DNA from: Deltaproteobacteria bacterium
Lineage (GTDB): Bacteria > Myxococcota_A > Polyangia > Polyangiales > Ga0077539
NCBI GenBank assembly: GCA_016218725.1
Contig: JACRDB010000100.1
Location: 1-35,523, forward strand
Length of the DNA: 35,523 nucleotides
Direction of reading: 5' to 3'
Shown here: positions 1-7,434 of the stretch, one piece after another
Numbering within the stretch: position 1 is the first letter of the stretch
Layout: every line of letters begins with the position of its first letter
Notes under the pieces: generated by a model
Databases searched by the model: none
The model's input: only the letters and a program-made list of their open reading frames with translations
What the model was told of the DNA's origin: nothing
Position numbers and translations under genes: made by a program

Positions 1-160
1 GACCTCAGGGACCCTAAGCCGGGCGAACCCCGGCCTCCACCGCCCAACCCCTGGCGAAGTCCGAGCTCCGCGGTGCCTTGGGGGATCGGTCCCGACGACA
101 TCGCTACGTGATAGCGCTTAACGCCTATGGGGGTTGGGGGGGGGTGAGGTCGCCGTGCGG
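1..160. other. Non-coding stretch downstream of the isc operon
   Basis: No convincing gene was found here. At 18-34 there is a short inverted repeat, GCCGGG-CGAAC-CCCGGC, which could fold into a 6-bp hairpin. It has no T tract, so a role as an intrinsic terminator for the operon ending at 161 is only possible. At 129-144 the plus strand has two G runs of 5 and 9 separated by TT, giving a C-rich transcript tail just after the ferredoxin stop codon. Confidence 0.4.
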
Positions 161-532
161 TCACCGCGCCCCGCGGGAGGCCTCCAGCGCCCGGCGCTCG
201 GCGGGGTGTTCATTGTAGTAGGTGTCCACGCTCTCCCGACTCAATTCTACCTCGATGAGACCGTCGGAGGTCACCCTCGCCTGACACCCCAGGCGGGACG
301 TGGCCTCCACCCCGAAGGCCTTGTCCAGGATGTCATTCTCGTCGTCTTCGAGCTCCGTCAGGAGCCCGAGGCCCGCGCGAACATACACATGACAGGTGGA
401 GCATGCGCACACCCCCCCACACGCGCTACCCTCCGGGGCGTGGGCGCGCTGAGCGGCCTCCAGGATGCTCGTCCCCAGGGGGACGTCCACCTCCGGGCGC
501 CCCGCGGCGTTGAGGAACCGTACCAGCGTCAC
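161..532 (-). CDS. fdx: ISC-type [2Fe-2S] ferredoxin
   Basis: This is a 123-residue adrenodoxin-like [2Fe-2S] ferredoxin that would donate electrons during Fe-S cluster assembly on the IscU scaffold in the cytosol. The cluster ligands are visible as C38-x5-C44-x2-C47 followed by C83 in the LGCQ motif. The extra C42 inside the first loop also occurs in ISC ferredoxins. The length fits the family. The start is a GTG at 532, preceded by a strong Shine-Dalgarno sequence AAGGAGG five to six bases upstream, which lies inside the end of hscA. The gap to hscA is one base, so the two are translationally coupled. It is the last gene of the isc operon. The C-terminus is slightly extended and Arg/Ala-rich. 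Confidence 0.93.
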   Translation of the reverse strand: MTLVRFLNAAGRPEVDVPLGTSILEAAQRAHAPEGSACGGVCACSTCHVYVRAGLGLLTELEDDENDILDKAFGVEATSRLGCQARVTSDGLIEVELSRESVDTYYNEHPAERRALEASRGAR

Positions 533-533
533 C

Positions 534-2444
534 TCAGTCCTCCTTCGCGCCCGCGGCCAGGTGGGGGTGGAGCGCGCGATCCTTCACCAGCTCTTCGAAC
601 TCCGCCAGGGCGTGGCCCTCCATGGCCCGCTCCAGGGCGCGGTTCATGCGCCGCTCGGCCAGGGGCAGCGCCGCCCGGTCCAGGGCCTCGGTGCGGTGCT
701 TGAGCGCCCGGTCCTCCGGTTGGGAGAGCGCCTCCCGCAGGGCCTGCATGGCACCGTCCACTTCGGCCCGCTCGTCTTCATCCAACAAGCCGCCGTCCTT
801 GGCGAGGGCGCCCGCGGTGGCCCGGAGCACCTGCTCGGCCTCGACGACCCGCTCCCGGAGCTGCCGGGTGCGCAGGTCCTCCTCGGCGTGCTCAAAGGAC
901 TCCAGGAGAAGCCTCTCCACGTCCTCGGCGGCCAGGCCGTAGGACGGTCGCACGGTCACCTCCTGCGACGCCCCGGTGGTGGCCTCCCTCGCCTCGACGG
1001 ACAAGAGACCGTCGGCGTCTACCCGGAAGGTGACCTCCAGCCTCGCCATCCCCGCGGGCATCGGGGGGATCCCCCGGAGGGTGAAGCGCGCCAGCGAGCG
1101 GCAATCCGCGGCCAGCTCGCGCTCGCCCTGCACCACGTGGAGCTCGAAGCCCGTCTGGTTGTCCGCGTAGGTGGTGAAGGTCTGGGCCCTCGCGGCGGGG
1201 ATCGTGGTGTTCCTTGGCAGGAGCTTCTCGGCCACGCCGCCCATGGTCTCGAGCCCCAGGGAGAGCGGGATCACGTCGAGGATGAGCGCGTCCTGCCGGG
1301 GGCTCTGGCCCGCCAGGAGGTCGGCCTGGACGGCCGCCCCGAGGGCCACCACCTGGTCGGGATCCAGGTCCGTCAGCGGCTCCTGCCGGAAGAGGCTCTT
1401 TACGTACTCCCGCACCAGCGGCGAGCGCGTGGAGCCCCCGACCAGGATCACCCCGTCGAGCTCCTCGGGCTTGAGCCTCGCGTCCTTCAGGGCCCTGCGG
1501 CACACGGGGCCCGTGCGCTCCACGATGGGCCTCGCCAGCGCCTCGAAGCGCGCGCGGGTCACCGTTGTCTTGAGAACACCCGATGGGTGCCGCAGGACAA
1601 CCTCCGCGCGGTCGTCCTCGGTGAGGGCGTGCTTGGCCGCCCGGGCGGCGTCCAGGGCCTCGCGCACCAGCCCCGCGGAGGGCTCCGTCACCCCAGCCTC
1701 CTCCAGGAGCGAAGCGGCCAGGGCCCGGTCCAGGTCGTCGCCGCCCAGCCGCGCGTCGCCGCCCGTGGAGCGCACCTGGAAGACCCCGTGGTCCAGGGAG
1801 AGAATGGTGACGTCAAAGGTCCCGCCCCCGAGGTCGTACACCGCGAAGGTGCCGGTCTCCCGGCCCTTGTCCAGCCCATACGCCAGCGCCGCCGCGGTGG
1901 GCTCATTCAAGAGCCTCAGCACCTCCAGGCCCGCCAGGCGCCCGGCGTCGCGGGTGGCCTGGCGCTGGGCGTCATCGAAGTACGCCGGCACCGTGATCAC
2001 CGCGCCGCCCACCCGCCGCAGGGCGTCCTCGGCGCGGCTCCTGAGCGCGTAGAGGAGCTCCGCGCTGGCCTCCACGGGCGTCACCGCCCGGCCCCGCACC
2101 AGGAAGCGCACGGAGTTGGCCTCCGCCTCGCCCGCCGGGGCGAAGTCATAGGGCCCGAGCCTCCGGGTCTCCGGGTCGTCGGCCCCGCGGCCCATGAAGC
2201 GCTTGACGCTCACCAGCGTCTCCTTCGGAGCCTCCGCCGCCAGGGCCAGGGCCTCGCGGCCCACCACCACGTCCCCGTCCGCCCGGTAGTGCACCGCGCT
2301 CGGCAGGAGCGCCTGGAGGTCACAGTCCAGGAGACACTCGGGCCGCCCGTCCACCACCCTGGCCACCAGCGAGTGGGTAGTCCCGAGGTCAATCCCGATG
2401 GGCGTCGGCGGCGCCTTCGGATCAAAGATCTGCAGGAGCGCCAT
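534..2444 (-). CDS. hscA: Fe-S assembly Hsp70 chaperone HscA
   Basis: This 636-residue Hsp70 is specialised for Fe-S cluster transfer from IscU. The nucleotide-binding domain opens with the phosphate loop GIDLGTTHSLVA near residue 18. It carries the Hsp70 signatures VYDLGGGTFDVT near 200 and ILVGGSTRSPLV near 340. The substrate-binding domain and helical lid follow from about residue 380. The assignment to HscA rather than DnaK rests on the length, the lack of a DnaK-like C-terminal tail, and the position between hscB and fdx. The partner motif LPPVK recognised by HscA is present in the IscU of this operon. A GAGGGA Shine-Dalgarno sequence precedes the ATG at 2444. Eight bases separate it from hscB. 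Confidence 0.95.
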   Translation of the reverse strand: MALLQIFDPKAPPTPIGIDLGTTHSLVARVVDGRPECLLDCDLQALLPSAVHYRADGDVVVGREALALAAEAPKETLVSVKRFMGRGADDPETRRLGPYDFAPAGEAEANSVRFLVRGRAVTPVEASAELLYALRSRAEDALRRVGGAVITVPAYFDDAQRQATRDAGRLAGLEVLRLLNEPTAAALAYGLDKGRETGTFAVYDLGGGTFDVTILSLDHGVFQVRSTGGDARLGGDDLDRALAASLLEEAGVTEPSAGLVREALDAARAAKHALTEDDRAEVVLRHPSGVLKTTVTRARFEALARPIVERTGPVCRRALKDARLKPEELDGVILVGGSTRSPLVREYVKSLFRQEPLTDLDPDQVVALGAAVQADLLAGQSPRQDALILDVIPLSLGLETMGGVAEKLLPRNTTIPAARAQTFTTYADNQTGFELHVVQGERELAADCRSLARFTLRGIPPMPAGMARLEVTFRVDADGLLSVEAREATTGASQEVTVRPSYGLAAEDVERLLLESFEHAEEDLRTRQLRERVVEAEQVLRATAGALAKDGGLLDEDERAEVDGAMQALREALSQPEDRALKHRTEALDRAALPLAERRMNRALERAMEGHALAEFEELVKDRALHPHLAAGAKED

Positions 2445-2452
2445 GGGGTCCC

Positions 2453-2965
2453 TCAGCCCTCCTCGAGGACGTCCGCCTCGTCGAGGAAGCGCTTGTAATA
2501 TCGCAGCTTTACGGCCGCATCCCGGGCCCGCTTGAGGTCCCCCGGGGCGGGCGCCTGGTCCCCGCGGAAGACCCCCGAGAGGGTGTCCTCCTCGGCGCGG
2601 GCCAGGGCCTCCACCCGCCCCCGCAGCGCGGCGATCTTCGCCTCGACGCCGCGGGCGAGGTCCAGGGCCTCGCGAAGCTCCAGCACCTCCAGGAGCAGCT
2701 CCTGCGTGGGCCGGTCAGCGTCGGTGAGGCCGCACCCGTGGAGCGCCAGGAGCGCCGAGGCCCGCCCGAAGGGGTCTCGGAGCGCGCGCAGGGCGTCGTT
2801 TACATCTGCGGCGCGCGGGGCGACCAGGGCGCGCTCGGAGGCCGGGGCCCCCGCGTGGCGGTCCGGGTGCAGGGCGCGGGAGAGGTCCCGGTGGCGCTGC
2901 TCCAGGTCCTCACGGCGGAGCGCGAAGCGCGGCGGCAGCCCGAGGGTCTCAAAGGGGTTTCCCAT
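2453..2965 (-). CDS. hscB: J-domain co-chaperone HscB
   Basis: This 170-residue protein is the J-domain partner of HscA. It stimulates the HscA ATPase and delivers IscU to it. The N-terminal J domain is recognisable by the HPD motif at residues 33-35, in HPDRHAG. The C-terminal half is a three-helix-like segment rich in Glu/Leu/Arg that in this family binds IscU. It ends with the typical KLRYYKRFLDE sequence near residues 152-162. The length is normal for HscB. It sits between iscA (18-38 nt depending on start) and hscA (8 nt), in the canonical ISC order. Zinc-binding cysteines found at the N-terminus of some HscB proteins are not present. Confidence 0.93.
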   Translation of the reverse strand: MGNPFETLGLPPRFALRREDLEQRHRDLSRALHPDRHAGAPASERALVAPRAADVNDALRALRDPFGRASALLALHGCGLTDADRPTQELLLEVLELREALDLARGVEAKIAALRGRVEALARAEEDTLSGVFRGDQAPAPGDLKRARDAAVKLRYYKRFLDEADVLEEG

Positions 2966-2983
2966 CTGGGATGGAGTGTCCGC

Positions 2984-3346
2984 TCAGACGCTGAAGCTCT
3001 CGCCGCAGCCGCAGCCTGAGGCTTCGTTGGGGTTCACGAACTTGAACCCGTGGCTCATGAGCTTTGTCTCGTAGTCCAGCGTGACGCCCCGGAGGAACAC
3101 CAGGCTCTTGGGGTCCACCACGAGGCGCACGCCGTCGAAGTCGAACACCTGGTCGCGCAGTCGGGTCTCGTCCGCGAACTCCAGCACGTAGGCGAAGCCC
3201 GAGCAGCCGCCGCCGCGGACCCCGAGGCGCAGCATGGCGCCCGGGGTGCCTCGCTTCTGGAGCTGCTCGCGGGCCTTCTGCACGGCCCTGGGCGTGACCC
3301 TGAGGGGCGCTGCGGGCGCCTCGACGGCGGTGGCGGTCGCTTCCAT
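2984..3346 (-). CDS. iscA: A-type Fe-S carrier protein IscA
   Basis: This is a 120-residue A-type carrier (HesB/IscA family) that accepts Fe or Fe-S clusters and passes them to client proteins. The three family cysteines are visible: C48 in GGGCSGF, and C112 and C114 in SGCGCG near the C-terminus. Residues 1-15 form an Ala/Pro-rich extension absent from E. coli IscA. The ATG at 3346 was chosen over an in-frame GTG at 3352 because GAGGAG lies eight bases before the ATG. It could equally be an ErpA-like protein, but the location directly after iscU favours IscA. Confidence 0.9.
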   Translation of the reverse strand: MEATATAVEAPAAPLRVTPRAVQKAREQLQKRGTPGAMLRLGVRGGGCSGFAYVLEFADETRLRDQVFDFDGVRLVVDPKSLVFLRGVTLDYETKLMSHGFKFVNPNEASGCGCGESFSV

Positions 3347-3362
3347 GATCACGGCTCCTCCC

Positions 3363-3764
3363 TCACCCCGCCTCGCCCCGCCGGGCGCGCTGCTTCCGAC
3401 GGAAGTCCTCGATGGCGGCCTTGATGGCGTCCTCGGCCAGGACCGAGCAGTGGATCTTCACCGGCGGGAGGCTAAGCTCCTCGACGATGTCCGTGTTCCG
3501 GATCTTCTCCGCGTCGTCCAGCGAGCGGCCCTTGAGCCACTCGGTGGCCAGCGAGCTGCTGGCGATGGCCGACCCGCACCCGAAGGTCTTGAACCGGGCG
3601 TCCTCGATGACCCCCGCGTCGGTGACCTTGATCTGCAGGCGCATCACGTCCCCGCAGGCCGGGGCGCCCACGAGGCCCGTCCCCACGGTGGGGTCGTCCT
3701 TGTCCAGGGTGCCCACGTTCCTGGGGTTCTCCGCGTGCTCTACCACCTTGTTGCTGTATGCCAT
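3363..3764 (-). CDS. iscU: Fe-S cluster scaffold IscU
   Basis: This 133-residue protein is the scaffold on which IscS-derived sulfur and iron are assembled into a cluster. All ligand positions are visible: C37 and D39 in ACGDV, C63 in FGCGSA, and H105-C106 in IHCSVLAED. The HscA recognition motif LPPVK is at 99-103, immediately before the last cysteine. It is therefore IscU-type rather than SufU- or NifU-type. The gene begins 7 nt after the iscS stop codon, with GAGGGT just before the ATG. The C-terminal tail is Arg-rich. Confidence 0.96.
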   Translation of the reverse strand: MAYSNKVVEHAENPRNVGTLDKDDPTVGTGLVGAPACGDVMRLQIKVTDAGVIEDARFKTFGCGSAIASSSLATEWLKGRSLDDAEKIRNTDIVEELSLPPVKIHCSVLAEDAIKAAIEDFRRKQRARRGEAG

Positions 3765-3771
3765 GACACCC

Positions 3772-5001
3772 TCAGTGCGCTGCCCATTGGATGGACTTGA
3801 GATCGATGCCCTCGCGGGCCATTTCGTACAGCGGCGACAGCTCCCGCAGGCGCTTCACCTTCCCGATCACCAGGTCCGCCACGAAGGCGACCTCCTCGTC
3901 GGTGTTGAAGCGCCCAAGGCCGAACCGGATGGACGTGTGCGCCAGCTCCTCGTCCACGCCCACCGCCCGGAGCACGTACGAGGGCTCCAGCGACGCGCTG
4001 GTGCACGCGCTCCCGGAGCTCACCGCCACGTCCTTGATGGCCATCATCAGCCCCTCGCCCTCGACGAAGGCGAAGGACACGTTGAGGTTGTTGGGCAGGC
4101 GCAGCGGGCCGCACGGCGGGCCGTTCAGGTACACCTCGTCGAGCTCCGCCTGGAAGCGCGCCCAGAGCCGGTCGCGCAGCCCCGCGAGGCGCCGGGCCTC
4201 GTCGCGCCAGCCCTCGGTCAGGAGCTCGCAGGCCTTGCCGAAGCCCACGATGGCCGGCACGTTGAGCGTGCCCGAGCGCATCCCGCGCTCGTGGCCCCCG
4301 CCGTCGATCTGCCCGGCGAGGCGCACCCGGGGCTTGCTGCGACGGACGTACAGGGCCCCCACCCCCTTGGGGCCGTAGATCTTGTGGGCCGTGATGCTGG
4401 CCAGGTCCACGCCCATCTCCCGCACGTCGAACTCGGTCTTCCCGATGCCCTGCACGGCGTCCACGTGAAAGAGCACCCCGCGCTCCTTGCAGAGCCGGCC
4501 GATGTCCCCGATGGGCATGATCGCCCCGATCTCGTTGTTGGCGAGCATCACGCTGACGAGAACCGTGTCCGGGCGCAGGGCGGCCTTGACGGCGTCCGGG
4601 TCCACCCGCCCGTCCTTCCGGACCTCCAGGTAGGTGACCTCGAAGCCCTGCTTCTCCAGCCTCTTGCACGAGTCCAGCACCGCCTTGTGCTCGACCCGCG
4701 TGGTCACGATATGCCGGCCCTTGTCCCGGTAGAACTCCGCCACGCCCTTCAAGGCCAGGTTGTTGCTCTCGCTCGCGCCCGAGGTGAAGACAATCTCCTC
4801 AGGCTTCTCGGCGTTCACCAGCCGGGCGATGCGCTCCCGGCCCACGGCCACCGCCTCCTCGGCCTCCCAACCAAACCGGTGCGACCGCGACGCCGCGTTG
4901 CCGAAGTGCTCCGTGAAATACGGCAGCATCGCGTCCAGCACCCGCGGGTCCACCGGGGTGGTCGCGTGATAGTCCATATAGATCGGTAGCTTCAGGGCCA
5001 T
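3772..5001 (-). CDS. iscS: Cysteine desulfurase IscS
   Basis: This 409-residue PLP enzyme converts cysteine to alanine and passes the persulfide sulfur to IscU, and probably also to tRNA thiolation and other pathways. The PLP-binding lysine is K207 in TAHKIYGPKG. The catalytic cysteine is C333 in the mobile-loop sequence SSGSACTSASLEP, which is typical of the IscS group rather than SufS. HATTP near residue 12 and the EVTYL segment are also typical. The length agrees with the family. It begins 16 nt after the MerR-like gene and is followed 7 nt later by iscU, so it is inside the operon. Confidence 0.96.
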   Translation of the reverse strand: MALKLPIYMDYHATTPVDPRVLDAMLPYFTEHFGNAASRSHRFGWEAEEAVAVGRERIARLVNAEKPEEIVFTSGASESNNLALKGVAEFYRDKGRHIVTTRVEHKAVLDSCKRLEKQGFEVTYLEVRKDGRVDPDAVKAALRPDTVLVSVMLANNEIGAIMPIGDIGRLCKERGVLFHVDAVQGIGKTEFDVREMGVDLASITAHKIYGPKGVGALYVRRSKPRVRLAGQIDGGGHERGMRSGTLNVPAIVGFGKACELLTEGWRDEARRLAGLRDRLWARFQAELDEVYLNGPPCGPLRLPNNLNVSFAFVEGEGLMMAIKDVAVSSGSACTSASLEPSYVLRAVGVDEELAHTSIRFGLGRFNTDEEVAFVADLVIGKVKRLRELSPLYEMAREGIDLKSIQWAAH

Positions 5002-5017
5002 GGTCGCTCAGCTCATC

Positions 5018-5548
5018 TCATGCAGGGCGCGAGCCGTGGAGGCCCGCGACCAGCTCAGGGGTCGAACACTGGTGAAGTTCACACCGGGCGCAGGCGGTGA
5101 TCAGCCGCACAGGGTCGCACACCTCGCAGGTGCGCAGGTACCCCACGGCGTGGCGAAGCTCGTCCCTCAGGGACTGCAACCGCTGGAGCTGCGCCTCGGT
5201 CTCCGCGAGCTTCTGGGCGTAGAGCTCCTGGATCCGGGACATGGCCCCGGGCGCCGAGTGGGACTCCTCCCACTGGTGCAGGAGCTCACGGATCTCCGGG
5301 AGGGAAAAGCCCATCTCCTGAAGCTTGCTGATCCACCGCACCCGAACCTCCGCGTCCGGGCCGTACACCCGGAACCCCCCCTTGCTCCGCTCCGAAGGCT
5401 TCAAGAGCCCCAGCTCTTCATACAAATGCAGGGCACGTACGGTCTTGTGGGTACGCGTGGCCAGATCACCTACATGTAGGCGTTCCCCGTCCGACGATGA
5501 AATCATCGGTGGAGGCGGCACTTCTGCGATGGGGAGGCGGACAGCCAT
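5018..5548 (-). CDS. MerR-family regulator with C-terminal Cys cluster, first gene of isc operon
   Basis: This is a 176-residue MerR-family regulator. Residues 24-90 form the winged helix-turn-helix (LHVGDLATRTHKTVRALHLY, then a GGFRVYG wing and a FSLPEIREL helix). Residues 100-135 form the dimerising coiled coil. The C-terminal segment holds five cysteines at 141, 144, 153, 156 and 161, a C-x2-C-x8-C-x2-C-x4-C pattern that could bind Fe-S or zinc. SoxR also has a C-terminal cysteine cluster, but with different spacing. It sits where iscR lies in many proteobacteria, 16 nt before iscS. Inferred role: metal- or cluster-responsive control of the isc operon and of itself. ATG 5548 gives the longest form; an ATG at 5506 is also possible, and neither has a clear Shine-Dalgarno sequence. 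Confidence 0.85.
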   Translation of the reverse strand: MAVRLPIAEVPPPPMISSSDGERLHVGDLATRTHKTVRALHLYEELGLLKPSERSKGGFRVYGPDAEVRVRWISKLQEMGFSLPEIRELLHQWEESHSAPGAMSRIQELYAQKLAETEAQLQRLQSLRDELRHAVGYLRTCEVCDPVRLITACARCELHQCSTPELVAGLHGSRPA

Positions 5549-5556
5549 GGGGAGTC

Positions 5557-5609
5557 GAACCCGTACGTAAAGGTGAGGGTTCGTCTTGAACCCTTACGTA
5601 AGGGTAAGG
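5557..5609. repeat. Two operator-like 22-bp direct repeats with TACGTA core
   Basis: Two elements of the form GAACCC-x-TACGTAA-x-GGT-x-AGG lie at 5557-5578 and 5588-5609. They match at 19 of 22 positions and are spaced 31 bp apart. The second contains a perfect palindrome, ACCCTTACGTAAGGGT (5590-5605). The two are also joined by an inverted repeat, GGGTTC-GTCTT-GAACCC (5577-5593). The TACGTA-centred dyad resembles operators known for some MerR proteins such as LiuR. One copy overlaps the -10 and the other lies in the leader. They are the probable binding sites of the adjacent MerR-like protein. Confidence 0.6.
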
Positions 5610-5623
5610 CTTGGGTATGTCAA
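5595..5623 (-). promoter_or_regulatory. Predicted promoter of the isc operon
   Basis: On the minus strand there is a perfect -35 box TTGACA (5618-5623), a 17-bp spacer, and a -10-like TACGTA (5595-5600). The predicted transcription start is near 5588, about 40 nt before the ATG at 5548. The -10 lies inside the 16-bp palindrome at 5590-5605, so a bound regulator would cover the promoter. MerR proteins usually act on a 19-20 bp spacer with the operator between the boxes. The 17-bp spacer therefore fits repression better than classical twist activation. Confidence 0.55.
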
Positions 5624-5643
5624 GCCCGGGGCCGGGGGAGAGG

Positions 5644-7401
5644 TCAGGAGCAGTTGTAGAGGGCGGTGATATTGATCACCGAGCCCGTGCGCAGGCGGTT
5701 GCAGCTCTCCCCGTGGAACACCACGCTGCCGGCGACGAAGGTCCAGCCGTTGGTGGCGTCCGTGGGGACCTCCGTACCGTTGAACTGGACCCGGAGGAGG
5801 GCGGGGTTGGTCACCGTGAGGGTGACCGGGTAGGTGCACTCGGTCCCTGTGGCGGCGATGGCCCGCACGGCAGTGACGAGCTCCATGGTGTCGTTGGCCT
5901 CGTACCAGGCGTTGGGGCCGCTCCTGGGGCGGCCTCCTGCCAGGGCCATCTGTTGGAGCGCGCTCCGGAGCGAGGCGCTGGTGCCGGGGATGCCCAGGAC
6001 GAAGGTAGGCGTCCCCGAGGCGTTCATGGCCATGAGCTGGTCGGTGACCACGCTGAGCCTCTGGCCGCAGGTGGGTTCGCCGTCCGTGGCCAGGATCACA
6101 TACCGCGGGAGCGTCGAGCTGTTGGCCATGAGCCACGCCTGCGTCGCCTGGAGCGCGCTCTGCGTGGGGGTGTTGCCCCCCGGGGCGAAGTACCCGAGCA
6201 CGGTGTTCACCGCGACGGCGTTGGACGTGCGCACCGGCACGGTGATCATCCCGCTGTTGACCCCGCACCCGTTGTCTATCGGGAACACGTTGAGCCCGAG
6301 GTCCAGCGCGTCATTCAGGAGCGGCAGCGTGCGCGAGAGCGCCGTGCGCACGGCCCCCCAGCGGGTGGCCCCGTCCGGGGTGCGGGCCCCCATGCTCCCG
6401 GAGCGGTCCACCAGCACCACCACCCGCGCCCTCCGGGGCTCCAGGAGCGCCACCGTGCCCCTCATGCACATGACGCACGAAGGGTGCCCCGCGCACTCCG
6501 GGTCGCTGCACCCGGTGCGCCCGTCGCAGTTGCGATCGGTGGTGGAGCTACAGTCCTCGGGGCCTGGGAGCACCCCGCTCATGCACGGGCTCCAGTTGGC
6601 GCCTCCGCCCGGGAGTGGGTTGCAGGTGGAGGAGCCCGCGCGGCAGGCGCCCATGCCCATGGCCCCGCCGGGACCGTCGCTGCACATGCGGGTCATGCCC
6701 GGGGTACAGGTGCAGCCGTTGCGCGGGTCTCCGTCGCAGTCTGCGTCCATGCCGTCACAGCGCTCGGGACCGGGGAGCACAAAGCCCTCACAGGCTCCCC
6801 AGGCCAGCATCGCGCCGCGGGCGAGGCAGGTCTGGCGACCGGCGCGGCAGGCACCGCGACCCTCGGTGCCCATACGCCCCGCGTAGCAGCTCCGGAGCAT
6901 GCCCGCCGCGGGGCAGGGGCAGTCTTCGTCAATGGTGCCGTCGCAGTCGTTGTCCATGCCGTCGCAGGCTTCCATCGCGGGGGCGACGGAGCCACGGCAC
7001 GGCCCCCAGGTGCCCTCCGGGCCGGAGCCGTCGCACGCCTGGGTGCCGTAGGCGCAGAGCCCCACGCCCGCGAGCCTCGGGTCTCCCCCGTAGCACCGCT
7101 GCACGGCCCCCACGGCGCAGGCGCAGCCCTCGTCCACGGCGCCGTCGCTGTCGTTGTCCAGGCCGTCGCCGCAGAGCTCCATGGGAGGGCCAGCGCCGCC
7201 GTCGCCGGGCGGGGCGAGGTCCGGGAAGGGAATGTCCGGGAAGCCCTCACCGCTGTCCGGGCAGCCCTTCATGCACTTGGGGAAGGGGTCCGTGCCGCCG
7301 TCCATCCCGCGGGCGCGGGCGTCCGGCGTGTTGGCGTCCCCAGCCTGGGCGCACGCCCCGAGGAAGACCAGCAGCCCGAGCCCGAGGAGCGATCGTCCCA
7401 T
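5644..7401 (-). CDS. VWA-domain lipoprotein with MopE-like metal-binding motifs
   Basis: This 585-residue exported protein has a lipoprotein signal peptide with lipobox LGAC (C17). Residues 77-310 are cysteine-rich and contain Asp-rich segments such as DGLDNDSDGAVDE (79-91), CDGMDNDCDGTIDE (146-159) and CDGMDADCDGD (215-225). They resemble the MopE-type putative metal-binding motif common in myxobacterial secreted proteins. A von Willebrand factor A domain follows from about 326. Its MIDAS residues are visible as DRSGSMG (332-338) and TDGEP (439-443). The C-terminal ~75 residues look like a beta-rich module. The likely location is the outer membrane surface, with a role in metal-dependent adhesion. 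The exact function is unknown. It starts 33 nt after the phosphoesterase gene and may be cotranscribed with it. Confidence 0.85.
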   Translation of the reverse strand: MGRSLLGLGLLVFLGACAQAGDANTPDARARGMDGGTDPFPKCMKGCPDSGEGFPDIPFPDLAPPGDGGAGPPMELCGDGLDNDSDGAVDEGCACAVGAVQRCYGGDPRLAGVGLCAYGTQACDGSGPEGTWGPCRGSVAPAMEACDGMDNDCDGTIDEDCPCPAAGMLRSCYAGRMGTEGRGACRAGRQTCLARGAMLAWGACEGFVLPGPERCDGMDADCDGDPRNGCTCTPGMTRMCSDGPGGAMGMGACRAGSSTCNPLPGGGANWSPCMSGVLPGPEDCSSTTDRNCDGRTGCSDPECAGHPSCVMCMRGTVALLEPRRARVVVLVDRSGSMGARTPDGATRWGAVRTALSRTLPLLNDALDLGLNVFPIDNGCGVNSGMITVPVRTSNAVAVNTVLGYFAPGGNTPTQSALQATQAWLMANSSTLPRYVILATDGEPTCGQRLSVVTDQLMAMNASGTPTFVLGIPGTSASLRSALQQMALAGGRPRSGPNAWYEANDTMELVTAVRAIAATGTECTYPVTLTVTNPALLRVQFNGTEVPTDATNGWTFVAGSVVFHGESCNRLRTGSVINITALYNCS

Positions 7402-7434
7402 GGGCCCGACGGTACTACGATTCCCGCGCCCCGG

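Noticed and set aside
18..34. Possible tRNA or tmRNA T-arm on the minus strand
   Set aside because: The sequence reads GCCGGGGTTCGCCCGGC, but TTC falls at the wrong loop position and no acceptor stem or other arms are found.
465..2498. Long plus-strand ORF opposite hscA
   Set aside because: It is an antisense shadow of hscA. The opposite frame has every Hsp70 motif, while this frame has Arg/Gly-rich low-complexity sequence with no recognisable domain.
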